From: Pseudothauera nasutitermitis
Lineage (GTDB): Bacteria > Pseudomonadota > Gammaproteobacteria > Burkholderiales > Rhodocyclaceae
NCBI RefSeq assembly: GCF_004801295.1
Contig: NZ_SSOC01000007.1
Coordinates: forward strand, 62,001 to 126,000
Length of the DNA stretch: 64,000 nucleotides
Direction: 5' to 3'
Shown: positions 7,337 through 16,244 of the stretch, piece by piece
Layout of the letters: each line of letters opens with the position of its first letter
Numbering within the stretch: position 1 is the first letter of the stretch
Program-made: the position numbers and the translations under genes
Notes under the pieces: generated by a model
What the model was told of the DNA's origin: nothing
Databases searched by the model: none
Seen by the model: only the letters and a program-made list of their open reading frames with translations

Positions 7337-9905
7337 GCGGTCCGCTCGCGGCGGCGCCCACCAGCGTCACACGCTGGTTTTCCGCGTCGGCGTACAGGCT
7401 GAGTTCGCCCTCGGCCACGTCGATCACCCGCAGCACCTCCGCCCAGCGCGCTGCCTCCGGCAGCAGCGCCGCCAGCACGTTGGGCCGTGCAAGCAGGGCA
7501 TCCTCGTCCAGACGGTTGCCGACGCGCTGCGGGAACAGCGCGAAGTACAGCATCTCGGCCTCGATCAGTTCGTTGAGGAAGTGCGTGCCGAGCGACACGT
7601 CCGGCACCAGATGCGCGTGCATGGCGGCGATCTCGCCCAGCGCGGCGACGTGGTTGATCTCGTTGAACACCACCGGCAGGCCGAGGAAGGGGTCGCGCGA
7701 GCCCCAGCGCCCAGGGCCGAGCAACAGCAGGTCCAGCCCGGCACTGAGCTGGTTGATGCGCCCCACCAGGCGGGTCACCTCCAGGCGCTCGGCGGTGCGC
7801 AGCGGGGCGAAGGCCGCCGGCGAGACCAGCACCACGCGGCGCGGGTGGATCACCCGCGAAGGGCCGATCACCGCGCCGGCGGCCTCCAGCACGCGCGGGG
7901 CGCCGGCCGGCGGCTCGACGGCCTCGCCGTCCGGGGCACGCGCCTGCAGCGGGCGGCATTGCAGCAGGTTGATGCGGTAGTCGCCGTCCCCGCCCACGTT
8001 GAGCGCGAATTCGATTTCCACCGCGTGCACGTAGGCCGCGTGCAGGCAGGCCAGCAGCGCGCGCAGATCGGCGGCGAACGGGGTGCCGCCGAGCAGGCCG
8101 TCGAAGGTCAGGAAGGGCGGGCGGTCCGCCTCCTCGCGGGTGGTGAACAGCGCCATCGGAAAATCCGCGCGCCCGGCCACGATGAGCTCGAAGGGCGCGC
8201 TGACCAGTTCGCCGCGCTCCAGGTCCAGCGCGTCCATGCGGCGCTGCGCGTGGCGGGCGATCTCGCCGAAGCCAGTTTCCGGGCGCAGCGCGGGCGCGTT
8301 GAGCGCCACCAGGCGGGTGTAGTCGTCGTCCGCGCGGTCCACCGCGCGCGTGCCCAGCCCGGCCACCAGGCGCACCACCCCGGCATGGCGGTCGATGGCC
8401 GGATTCCACGGATACGGATTCATCGACAGGCCCACGCCGGCGCCGTGCGGATGGAAGTAGCGCCCGCCGGCGGTGCCCGACACGCGCATGATGAGCAGCG
8501 CCATCTGTTCTTCCTCGCCGAGCAGCCCGCGGCGCTGGCGGTAGCGCAGCGCGCCTTCCGACAAGGTACTGGCATACACCCGGCGCACCGCGTCCAGCAG
8601 TTCGGCCAGGCGCGTCTCGCGCGGGCCCCGGTTGAAGCAGAACACGCTGTCGTACTGGCCGGCGAAGGCGTTGCCGTAGCGGTCTTCCAGGCGCGAGCTG
8701 GAGCGCACGATGTACGGCCACTCGCCGAAGTAATCCAGCATGCCCTCGAACTGGCGCAGCGTGGCCGCCGGGAAGGTGCCGGCGAGGATGCGCTCGCGCG
8801 CCTCATCCAGCCCTTCGAGGAAATGCGCCGGATCGCGCTGGCGGCGGCGCAGCCACCACACCCGGTTCCACACCAGGAAGGTGTCGAACACCACCGTGCC
8901 GACGTAGAACGAATCGTGCGCCTCCAGGCGCGCGTGCAGCGCCGGCGCGTCGCGTCGCAGGATGGCACGCGCGAGCAGCATGCCGAGGGCCTTGCCGCCG
9001 ATCGAACCGATGCCGATCATGCGTTCGCGCACCGCCAGCAGGTCGTCCAGGGTGAGGTAGGCATCGATCAGCCGGCGCATGCTGGCGTCGTCGGGGAACA
9101 GCATGCCGGCCAGCCGGGCGAACCGTTCCGCCTCCGCCGAGGGATCGGCGTGGCCTTGCCGGCGCCGCGCGAGCAGCACGCGCGCGGCGGCGAAATGGCG
9201 CTGCCAGTGCCCGCCCGGCATGCGCTCCTCCAGCCCCTGCCAGCCCGAGGCGGCGAGAATCTCCGCCACCGTGCCGCTGTCGGCCACCGGGCGGAAGCGC
9301 TCGCCCGGCTCCCAGGCGTGGATCAGGTCCATCGCCGCCGCCGAGCGGTGCTGCACCTTCAGCGGGCGGATGTACACGCGCCCCCGGCAGGCGAACACGT
9401 CGAGCAGGAACTGCGTGGTCTCGGCGATCATCGCGCGCGCCTGGCGGGAATGCACGTGGCGCAGCATGGCGAAATAGGTCACCGTGTGCAGGTCGAACAG
9501 GCGCGGGCAGGTCAGCCGGAAGAAGTTGCCCATCATGCGGTCCGAGCCCCAGGCCTCGGCCAGATCCGACAGGCAGTCGAACACGTACATGGCCTCCACG
9601 CCGGTGGCCTCGATCACGCTGTGCACCTGATCGACGAAGGCATCGAAACCGTCGCCGGGGCGCGGGTGATGGACCTGCGCGCCGTCCTCGTCGAGCAGCG
9701 GCGCATGCGCGGCGAAACGGAAATAGATCAGCGTCCGGCCCTGGCGGCGCGCGGCCTCCGCATAGGGGCGCACCAGCGCGCGGTATTCGTCCAGATCCTG
9801 GATCTGCCAGACGATGTTGTCGCCGGGCGCCACCCCGCTCAGCACCTCGTCCAGCCCGGGCAGGCCGGTGGTGGGGGAAAAGACCGGGTTGTCGATATCG
9901 CTCAT
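7320..9905 (-). CDS. PEP/pyruvate-binding-domain protein with degenerate KaiC-like N-terminus
   Basis: An 861-aa protein. The N-terminal segment GLPGLDEVLSGVAPGDNIVW (from residue 14) resembles the opening of KaiC/RecA-like modules but has no Walker A GK[ST]. The middle holds an ATP-grasp domain of the pyruvate phosphate dikinase/PEP synthase N-terminal type (IGSIGGKALGMLL, then YIVRSSSRLEDRYGNAFAGQY, ending in LLQCRPL). After it comes a C-terminal region of about 170 aa with LLLGPGRWGSRDP and FNEINHVAALGEIA instead of the phospho-histidine swivel and PEP-binding barrel of true PpsA/PPDK. It is therefore not a standard PEP synthase; a phosphotransfer or regulatory function is possible. It is transcribed away from the cytochrome c' gene. 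Confidence 0.75.
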   Translation of the reverse strand: MSDIDNPVFSPTTGLPGLDEVLSGVAPGDNIVWQIQDLDEYRALVRPYAEAARRQGRTLIYFRFAAHAPLLDEDGAQVHHPRPGDGFDAFVDQVHSVIEATGVEAMYVFDCLSDLAEAWGSDRMMGNFFRLTCPRLFDLHTVTYFAMLRHVHSRQARAMIAETTQFLLDVFACRGRVYIRPLKVQHRSAAAMDLIHAWEPGERFRPVADSGTVAEILAASGWQGLEERMPGGHWQRHFAAARVLLARRRQGHADPSAEAERFARLAGMLFPDDASMRRLIDAYLTLDDLLAVRERMIGIGSIGGKALGMLLARAILRRDAPALHARLEAHDSFYVGTVVFDTFLVWNRVWWLRRRQRDPAHFLEGLDEARERILAGTFPAATLRQFEGMLDYFGEWPYIVRSSSRLEDRYGNAFAGQYDSVFCFNRGPRETRLAELLDAVRRVYASTLSEGALRYRQRRGLLGEEEQMALLIMRVSGTAGGRYFHPHGAGVGLSMNPYPWNPAIDRHAGVVRLVAGLGTRAVDRADDDYTRLVALNAPALRPETGFGEIARHAQRRMDALDLERGELVSAPFELIVAGRADFPMALFTTREEADRPPFLTFDGLLGGTPFAADLRALLACLHAAYVHAVEIEFALNVGGDGDYRINLLQCRPLQARAPDGEAVEPPAGAPRVLEAAGAVIGPSRVIHPRRVVLVSPAAFAPLRTAERLEVTRLVGRINQLSAGLDLLLLGPGRWGSRDPFLGLPVVFNEINHVAALGEIAAMHAHLVPDVSLGTHFLNELIEAEMLYFALFPQRVGNRLDEDALLARPNVLAALLPEAARWAEVLRVIDVAEGELSLYADAENQRVTLVGAAASGPPTAKR

Positions 9906-10031
9906 GGCGCTACCATACCGGCCCCGCCCTCGCCGCGAAAGGCGGAACTTCCGCGCCCGCGCGCGGACCATATGGGCGCGCGCCGGCGCCACCGGCCGCG
10001 CCCCATCCAATCCCAGCCAAGGAATCCCCGC

Positions 10032-10493
10032 ATGCCCCGACCGCGCACGCTCCCGCACCGCCTGCTCCCGCCCGCCCTGCTGGCCACCCTGCTCGCCGCC
10101 TGCGGCCCGGTGGAAGACACCCGCCCCGGCCAGCCGGTCAAGCACCGCCAGGAAGCCTTCAAGGAGATCCTGCGCGATTTCGAGCCGATGGGCGTGATGC
10201 TGCGCGAAGGGGATTACCGTGCCGAAGCGTTCGCCCCCCATGCGGAACGCCTGCTGGCGCTGAGCGAGCGCCCGTGGGGCTACTTCGGCCCGGACACCGA
10301 CTACCCGCCGAGCCGCTCGAAGGGCATCGTATGGTCCCGCCCGGACGATTTCGAGCGCGAACGCCAGCGCTTCCTCCTGGCCGTGGAACGGCTTGCCGAA
10401 GCTGCCGCCGCGCACGACGAAGCGCGCGCGCGGGAAACCTACCAGGCGGTCTACGACAGCTGCCGCGACTGCCACCGCGAGTTCAGGAAGTAA
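10032..10493 (+). CDS. Cytochrome c'-like monohaem lipoprotein
   Basis: A 153-aa protein with an N-terminal lipoprotein signal (LLAAC at about residues 21–25). One haem-attachment motif CRDCH (144–148) lies near the C-terminus, the placement found in four-helix cytochrome c' proteins. The predicted helices and the PEFAP-like middle fit that fold. Likely location: periplasmic face of a membrane. Function may be electron transfer or NO/CO binding; this cannot be decided here. Its end overlaps the convergent chrA-like gene by 11 bp. Confidence 0.75.
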   Translation: MPRPRTLPHRLLPPALLATLLAACGPVEDTRPGQPVKHRQEAFKEILRDFEPMGVMLREGDYRAEAFAPHAERLLALSERPWGYFGPDTDYPPSRSKGIVWSRPDDFERERQRFLLAVERLAEAAAAHDEARARETYQAVYDSCRDCHREFRK

Positions 10494-11679
10494 GCACCCA
10501 GCCCGCCAGCGCGCAGGCTCCGACCACCAGCCACGGCGGCACCCTGCCCCACTGCAGGGCCGCCAGCGCCACCAGGGCCACGCAGAAGTCGCGCACGCCG
10601 TGTATCGCCCCGCTCCACACCGGGTCGTAGAACGCCGCCAGCAGCAGCCCGACCACCGCCGCATTGACCGCGCGCAGCGCGCCCTGCGCGCGCGGCACGG
10701 CGCGCAGGCGCTCCCAGAACGGCAGCACGCCGGCCACCAGCAGGAAGGACGGCAGAAAGATCGCCGCCACGCACAACAGCCCGCCCGGCCAGCCGCCCGC
10801 CGGACCGGCGCTGGCCGCACCGAGGAAGGCCGCGAAGGTGAACAACGGCCCCGGCACCGCCTGCGCCGCGCCGTAGCCGGCCAGGAAGGTATCGGCACTC
10901 ACCCAGCCCGTGCCCACCACCGCCGATTCGAGCAGCGGCAGCACCACGTGCCCGCCGCCGAACACCAGCGCGCCGGCGCGGTAGAACGCATCGAACATGG
11001 CCAGCGGCTGCCACGGCAGCCAGAACGCCAGCACCGGCAGACCGGCGAGCAGCGCGAAGAACACGCCCAGCCAGCGCCAGCCCGCCCCACCGCCCTGCAG
11101 CGCCGTGCCTGCGTGTGCTGGCCCGGGTGCCCCCGGTGCGCGCAGCGCGCCCAGCGCGCCGGCGATGCAGATCACCCCGACCTGCGCGGGCGCGCCGGGC
11201 AGCGTCAGCACCGCGCCCGCCGCAACCAGCGCCAGCGCGGCGCGCGGCCCATCCGGGCACAAGCTGCGCGACATGCCCCAGACGGCCTGCGCCACCACGG
11301 CCACCACCGCCAGCTTGAGGCCGTGCAGCACGCCGGCCGGCACCGCACCGGCGTACACCTCCAGCCCGCGTGCGAGCAGGATCAGCGCCAGCGCGGAAGG
11401 CAGCGTGAATCCCGCCCAGGCCGCCAGCGCACCGAGGTGGCCCGCCCGCCCCAGGCCCAGCGCCATGCCCACCTGGCTGCTCGCCGGCCCCGGCAGGAAC
11501 TGGCACAGCGCCACCAGCTCGGCATAGCGCGCCTCGCTCAGCCAGCGCCGGCGGGCGACGAACTCGGCGCGGAAATAGCCCAGATGGGCCACCGGCCCGC
11601 CGAACGAGGTCAGCCCCAGGCGCAGGAAGATCAGGAACACGTTCCAGACGGAAGCTTTTTCGGCGGTCGGTGGCGGCAT
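10483..11679 (-). CDS. chrA: ChrA-family chromate/anion transporter (two-domain form)
   Basis: A 398-aa polytopic membrane protein made of two homologous halves. The first begins with FLRLGLTSFGGPVAHLGYF and includes QFLPGPASSQVGMALG. The second carries FGGGHVVLPLLE and AQAVPGPLFTFAAFLGA. Both pairs are the diagnostic motifs of the CHR family, which exports chromate or transports related oxyanions. About ten membrane spans are visible. I chose the ATG at 11679; a GTG at 11721 would add 14 unconvincing residues. No chrB regulator is adjacent, so chromate resistance is a family-level guess. Confidence 0.87.
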   Translation of the reverse strand: MPPPTAEKASVWNVFLIFLRLGLTSFGGPVAHLGYFRAEFVARRRWLSEARYAELVALCQFLPGPASSQVGMALGLGRAGHLGALAAWAGFTLPSALALILLARGLEVYAGAVPAGVLHGLKLAVVAVVAQAVWGMSRSLCPDGPRAALALVAAGAVLTLPGAPAQVGVICIAGALGALRAPGAPGPAHAGTALQGGGAGWRWLGVFFALLAGLPVLAFWLPWQPLAMFDAFYRAGALVFGGGHVVLPLLESAVVGTGWVSADTFLAGYGAAQAVPGPLFTFAAFLGAASAGPAGGWPGGLLCVAAIFLPSFLLVAGVLPFWERLRAVPRAQGALRAVNAAVVGLLLAAFYDPVWSGAIHGVRDFCVALVALAALQWGRVPPWLVVGACALAGWVLTS

Positions 11680-11784
11680 GAACGGAGGGCGTGGGAATAC
11701 GGACGGCGCAGCGTGGAGCACGCATGTTAAAGCCTGTCCACGCTCCGGCTAGAATCGGCGGACAAGCATACGGAGGAGACGAGC

Positions 11785-13233
11785 ATGACCGAGCACACCC
11801 GGCTCTACATCAGCGGCCGCTGGACCGAAGCGTCCACCGCCGAACGCATCGAGGTCATCGACCCGAGCAGCGCCACCCCCTTCGCCAGCGTGCCGGCCGC
11901 CGGCGCCGTGGATGCGCGCGCCGCCGTGGCTGCCGCGCGCGCGGCCTTCGACGGCTGGTCGCGCACCCCGCCGGCCGAACGCGGCGCAGCGCTCGCGCGC
12001 ATCGCCACGGCGCTGGAAGCGCGCGCCGAGGCCCTCACCGACACCATCGCGCGCGAGGTCGGCATGCCGCGCAGGATGGCCGCCCGCGTGCAGGTCGGCG
12101 GGCCGCTGCGGCAGTGGCAGCAGTACGCCGCCATGGCCGAAGGTTTCGAATGGGAGCGCCGCGTCGGCCACTCCCTGGTGCTGCGCCAGCCGGCCGGCGT
12201 GGTGGGCGCGATCACCCCGTGGAACTTCCCGCTGCACCAGATCACCCTCAAGCTCGCGCCCGCGTTGCTGGCCGGCTGCACGGTGGTGCTCAAGCCCTCC
12301 GAAGTGGCCCCGCTCAACGCCTTCCTGCTCGCCGGGGCGATCGACGAGGCCGGCCTGCCGGCGGGCGTGTTCAACCTGGTCAGCGGCTACGGCCCGGAGG
12401 TCGGCGAAGCGCTGGCCGGCGATGCGGACGTGGACATGCTCTCCTTCACCGGCTCCACGCGCGCCGGCCGGCGGGTGGCCGAACTGGCCGCCGCCACGGT
12501 GAAGAAGGTGGCGCTGGAACTGGGCGGCAAATCCGCCGCCGTGGTGCTCGACGGTGCCGATCTGCCAACGGCGGTGAAGGGCACGGTATCCAGCTGCCTG
12601 CTCAACTCCGGGCAGGCCTGCTCCGCGCACACCCGCCTGGTGGTACCGCGCGCCCGCGCCGAGGAAGCCGCCGCGCTGGCCGCCGAGGCCATGGCGCGCC
12701 TGCGCCTCGGCCCCGCGCTGGAAGACGGCAGCCAGCTCGGCCCGCTGGTCAGCGCGGCGCAGCGCGAACGCGTGCGTGCGCTCATCCGCCAGGGCATCGC
12801 GGAAGGTGCGCGGCTGGTGTGCGGCGGCGCCGAGGCGCCCGCCGGGCTGGAAACCGGCTACTTCGTCGCGCCCACCGTATTGCTGTGTGCCGACCCCGCA
12901 GCCACCGTGGCGCGCGAGGAGATCTTCGGCCCGGTGCTGGTGGTGCTGCCGCACGACGGCGAGGAGGACGCCATCCGCATCGCCAACGCCACGCCCTACG
13001 GGCTGGCCGGCGCGGTGTGGGCCGCCGACGACGAACACGCGCTGGCCGTGGCGCGGCGCCTGCGCGCCGGCCAGGTGGACCTCAACGGCGCGCCCTTCAA
13101 CCCGCTCGCCCCGTTCGGCGGCTTCGGCCTGTCCGGCCTGGGGCGCGAGGGCGGCGTGTATGGCCTGGAGGAATTCCTGGAATACCAGGCCGTGCAGCTG
13201 CCGCGCCGCGATTCCGCTGCGCGCGCGGGCTGA
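11785..13233 (+). CDS. NAD(P)-dependent aldehyde dehydrogenase family protein
   Basis: A 482-aa aldehyde dehydrogenase. It has APWNFPL-type cofactor binding (TPWNFPLHQ), Glu245 in LELGGKSA and nucleophile Cys279 in GQACSAHT, with the standard 34-residue spacing. A good Shine-Dalgarno (GGAGGAG) precedes the ATG. It differs clearly from the class 3-like enzyme at 3.4 kb: it is full length at the N-terminus and belongs to the betaine-aldehyde/phenylacetaldehyde-like broad group. It stands alone, divergent from chrA and closed by a strong terminator. The substrate is unknown. Confidence 0.88.
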   Translation: MTEHTRLYISGRWTEASTAERIEVIDPSSATPFASVPAAGAVDARAAVAAARAAFDGWSRTPPAERGAALARIATALEARAEALTDTIAREVGMPRRMAARVQVGGPLRQWQQYAAMAEGFEWERRVGHSLVLRQPAGVVGAITPWNFPLHQITLKLAPALLAGCTVVLKPSEVAPLNAFLLAGAIDEAGLPAGVFNLVSGYGPEVGEALAGDADVDMLSFTGSTRAGRRVAELAAATVKKVALELGGKSAAVVLDGADLPTAVKGTVSSCLLNSGQACSAHTRLVVPRARAEEAAALAAEAMARLRLGPALEDGSQLGPLVSAAQRERVRALIRQGIAEGARLVCGGAEAPAGLETGYFVAPTVLLCADPAATVAREEIFGPVLVVLPHDGEEDAIRIANATPYGLAGAVWAADDEHALAVARRLRAGQVDLNGAPFNPLAPFGGFGLSGLGREGGVYGLEEFLEYQAVQLPRRDSAARAG

Positions 13234-13260
13234 CGCGCGGCAGGAAGGGACGCCGGAAAC

Positions 13261-13290
13261 ACGCAGGGGGCCATCCGGCCCCCTGCGTTT
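13261..13290 (+). terminator. Bidirectional rho-independent terminator between aldehyde dehydrogenase and aroG
   Basis: A perfect 12-bp stem (13261–13272 with 13277–13288) and a 4-nt loop, followed by TTT on the plus strand and TTTCC on the minus side. It lies between the convergent stops of the aldehyde dehydrogenase and DAHP synthase genes. Confidence 0.85.
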
Positions 13291-13309
13291 CAGCGCATGC
13301 GCGCGGGCA

Positions 13310-14398
13310 TCATTCCAGGCTGCTGGCCGCGAGCTTGACGCGGCGCGCACGCACGGCCTCGGCCAGCACGTCGAGCACCGCCACGCTGTCTTCCCAGCCG
13401 ATGCAGGCGTCGGTGATGCTCTTGCCGTATTCCAGCTCACAGCCCGGCACCAGATCCTGGCGGCCTTCGTGGATGTGCGACTCGATCATCACGCCGATCA
13501 CCCGGTCGTCGCCCGCGCTCATCTGCCCGCCCACGTCGCGCGCCACGTCGATCTGGCGGCGGTGCTGCTTGCTGGAGTTGGCGTGCGAGAAGTCGATCAT
13601 CACCTTGCCCGGCACACCGGCGGCGGCCAGTTCCTTGCACGCCGCGTCGACGCTGGCGGCGTCGTAGTTGGGCGCCTTGCCGCCGCGCAGGATGACGTGG
13701 CAGTCCTCGTTGCCGCGCGTGGACACGATGGCAGAATGCCCGGCCTTGGTCACCGAAAGGAAGTGGTGCGGCGCCTGCGCGGCCTTGATGGCGTCGATGG
13801 CGATCCGGACGTTGCCGTCGGTGCCGTTCTTGAAGCCCACCGGGCAGGACAGCCCGGAAGCCAGCTCGCGGTGCACCTGGCTTTCCGTGGTGCGCGCGCC
13901 GATCGCCCCCCAGGCGATCAGGTCGGCGATGTACTGCGGGGTGATCATGTCGAGGAACTCGGTGCCCGCCGGCAGGCCGGTCTCATTGATCTCCCACAGC
14001 AGCTTGCGCGCCAGGCGCACGCCTTCGTTGATGCGGAAGCTGCCGTCCAGCTGCGGATCGTTGATCAGCCCCTTCCAGCCCACCGTGGTGCGCGGTTTCT
14101 CGAAGTACACGCGCATGACGATCAGCAGGTCTTCCCTGAGGCGGTCGGCCTCGGCCTTCAGGCGCTCGGCGTAGTCCAGCGCGGCCACCGGATCGTGGAT
14201 GGAGCACGGGCCGATGACCACCAGCAGCCGGTCGTCGGCGCCGAACAGAATGCGGTGGATGCCCTGGCGCGCCTCGTACGCCACCTCGGCGGCCTTCTGC
14301 GTGGCGGGAAACTCGCGCAGCACATGGGAAGGCGGGACCAGTTCCTTGATTTCCTGGATGCGGACGTCGTCGATGTGGATCTTGACCGAGGCGGACAT
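13310..14398 (-). CDS. aroG: 3-deoxy-7-phosphoheptulonate (DAHP) synthase, class I
   Basis: A 362-aa enzyme that condenses PEP with erythrose 4-phosphate, the first step of the shikimate pathway. Family marks are the GPCSIHD motif, MRVYFEKPRTTVGWKG, GFKNGTDGN and IDFSHANSSKQH (metal and PEP binding). Length and the N-terminal extension fit the E. coli AroF/G/H type, which is feedback regulated by an aromatic amino acid. Which one cannot be read with certainty. Start ATG at 14398. It is a single gene, divergent from msrP. Confidence 0.95.
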   Translation of the reverse strand: MSASVKIHIDDVRIQEIKELVPPSHVLREFPATQKAAEVAYEARQGIHRILFGADDRLLVVIGPCSIHDPVAALDYAERLKAEADRLREDLLIVMRVYFEKPRTTVGWKGLINDPQLDGSFRINEGVRLARKLLWEINETGLPAGTEFLDMITPQYIADLIAWGAIGARTTESQVHRELASGLSCPVGFKNGTDGNVRIAIDAIKAAQAPHHFLSVTKAGHSAIVSTRGNEDCHVILRGGKAPNYDAASVDAACKELAAAGVPGKVMIDFSHANSSKQHRRQIDVARDVGGQMSAGDDRVIGVMIESHIHEGRQDLVPGCELEYGKSITDACIGWEDSVAVLDVLAEAVRARRVKLAASSLE

Positions 14399-14586
14399 GG
14401 CAATGCTCTGAGCACGGATACGAAGAGGAACGGACGATTCTAGCAGGCTCGCCACGCCCGGCGGTGTGCCGATACCATGGCGCGGCGGACTATCCACCCG
14501 ATAGCCGAATCCAATCGGCGGCGAAACCCGCCGCCTGCTACGCTGTCCGAATCCTTCCAGCGTCCGTTTCGCCCCCCCCACCCGCC

Positions 14587-15528
14587 ATGCTGATCCGCCG
14601 CCCCGCCGACATCGCCCCCTCGGAAATCACCGCACGCGAACTGTTCGAAGGCCGCCGCGAATTCATCCGCCGCGCCGGTCTCGGCCTGGCCGCAGGCGCC
14701 GCGCTGTGGCACGGCCTGCCCGCACCGGCGCGCGCCGCCGATGCACTGCCGCGCACCGTGCCCGGCCCGTTCAGCATCGGCGAGCCGCTCACCAAGCTGG
14801 AATCGGCGATCAGCTACAACAACTTCTACGAGTTCGGCGTCACCAAGAGCGGGCCGGAGCGCAACGCCCACCGCATGCAGGTGCGCCCGTGGACGCTGCG
14901 GGTCGAAGGGCTGGTATGCAAGCCGCGCGAATTCGGCATCGAGGAACTGCTGAAGCTGGCGCCGATGGAAGAGCGCATCTACCGGCTGCGCTGCGTGGAG
15001 GCGTGGTCCATGGTCATCCCCTGGGCCGGCTATCCGCTGGCCGCGCTGCTGAAGGCGGTGGAGCCGCTGGGCAGCGCGAAGTACGTGGAATTCGTCACCC
15101 ATTACGATCCGGCGATCATGAACACCCGGCAGGTGATCGAATGGCCCTACCACGAGGGGCTGCGCCTCGACGAGGCGCTGCATCCGCTGACCCTGCTCAC
15201 CTTCGGCATGTACGGCGAGCTGCTGCCCAACCAGAACGGCGCGCCGGTACGCATCGTGGTGCCGTGGAAGTACGGCTTCAAGAGCGCGAAGTCCATCGTC
15301 ACCCTCCGCCTGCTGGAAGAACAGCCGGCCACCGCATGGATCAAGCAGGCCCCGCAGGAATACGGTTTCTACGCCAACGTCAATCCCGAGGTCAGCCATC
15401 CGCGCTGGAACCAGGCCACCGAGCGGCGCATCGGCGAACAGCGCCGGCGCCCCACGCTGATGTTCAACGGCTATGCCGAGCAGGTCGCCCAGCTGTACCA
15501 GGGCATGGATCTGCACAAGCACTACTGA
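14587..15528 (+). CDS. msrP: Periplasmic methionine-sulfoxide reductase catalytic subunit MsrP (YedY)
   Basis: A 313-aa Tat-exported molybdoenzyme. The twin-arginine signal RREFIRRAG (23–31) is followed by a hydrophobic stretch and a cleavage site near ARA-AD. The sulfite-oxidase-fold domain has the Mo-pterin ligand Cys136 in YRLRCVEAWSM. Length matches E. coli MsrP. It reduces protein-bound methionine sulfoxide in the periplasm using electrons from MsrQ, whose gene follows 5 bp later. Confidence 0.95.
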   Translation: MLIRRPADIAPSEITARELFEGRREFIRRAGLGLAAGAALWHGLPAPARAADALPRTVPGPFSIGEPLTKLESAISYNNFYEFGVTKSGPERNAHRMQVRPWTLRVEGLVCKPREFGIEELLKLAPMEERIYRLRCVEAWSMVIPWAGYPLAALLKAVEPLGSAKYVEFVTHYDPAIMNTRQVIEWPYHEGLRLDEALHPLTLLTFGMYGELLPNQNGAPVRIVVPWKYGFKSAKSIVTLRLLEEQPATAWIKQAPQEYGFYANVNPEVSHPRWNQATERRIGEQRRRPTLMFNGYAEQVAQLYQGMDLHKHY

Positions 15529-15533
15529 TCCGC

Positions 15534-16214
15534 ATGAATCCGCCCACCCCCTCTCCCGTCCAGCTGGCGGCCATCAAGACGGCCGTGTTCCTGCTCTGCC
15601 TGCTGCCGGCCGTCCTGCTGGCGCGGGGCTGGTTCGCCAACGCGCTGGGCGCCAATCCGGTGGAGGCGGTGCAGCACGCCACCGGCTCCTGGGCGCTCAA
15701 CATGCTGCTGATCAGCCTGGCGGTCACCCCGCTGCGCCGCCTCACCGGCCTGCACTGGCTGATCCGCCTGCGCCGCATGCTGGGGCTGTTCGCCTTCGCC
15801 TGGGCCTGCGCGCACCTGCTCAACTGGATCTGGCTGGACCTGTGGTTCGACTGGCGGGCGATCGGCGCGGACATCCTCGACCGCCCCTACGTCTCGGTGG
15901 GTTTCGCCGCCTTCGTGCTGATGCTGCCGCTGGCGGCCACTTCCACCCAGAGCGCGATGCGCCGCCTGGGTGGCCGGCGCTGGCAGGCCTTGCACCGCTC
16001 GGCGTACGTGGTGGCCATCCTGGGCGTGGCGCACTTCTGGTGGCTGGTGAAGGCCGACGTGCTGGAACCCTTGCTCTACGCGCTGGCCCTGGCCGCGCTG
16101 CTCGGTGCGCGCATGTGGCAGCGTGAACTGGAACGCCGCCGTCAGTTGGCGGCGCCCCCGCCCCTGCCGGGCACGCCGCCCAAGGGCCGCGTCATCCGCA
16201 TCGTGCCGAAGTAA
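15534..16214 (+). CDS. msrQ: MsrQ (YedZ) haem-binding membrane subunit
   Basis: A 226-aa integral membrane protein with about six hydrophobic helices and conserved histidines (CAHLLNW, LHRSAYVV, GVAHFWW). It belongs to the ferric-reductase-like transmembrane family and passes electrons from the respiratory chain to MsrP. It is translated directly after msrP. The cytoplasmic C-terminus is proline-rich and basic (RRRQLAAPPPLPGTPPKG), an ordinary tail. Confidence 0.93.
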   Translation: MNPPTPSPVQLAAIKTAVFLLCLLPAVLLARGWFANALGANPVEAVQHATGSWALNMLLISLAVTPLRRLTGLHWLIRLRRMLGLFAFAWACAHLLNWIWLDLWFDWRAIGADILDRPYVSVGFAAFVLMLPLAATSTQSAMRRLGGRRWQALHRSAYVVAILGVAHFWWLVKADVLEPLLYALALAALLGARMWQRELERRRQLAAPPPLPGTPPKGRVIRIVPK

Positions 16215-16244
16215 GCGCCCGGCCGTCGGCCGGGCGGATCCGCC

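Noticed and set aside
16215-16236. CCCGGCC–GTC–GGCCGGG hairpin between msrQ and mog
   Set aside because: The stem is good but there is no T-tract in either direction, so I did not call a terminator.
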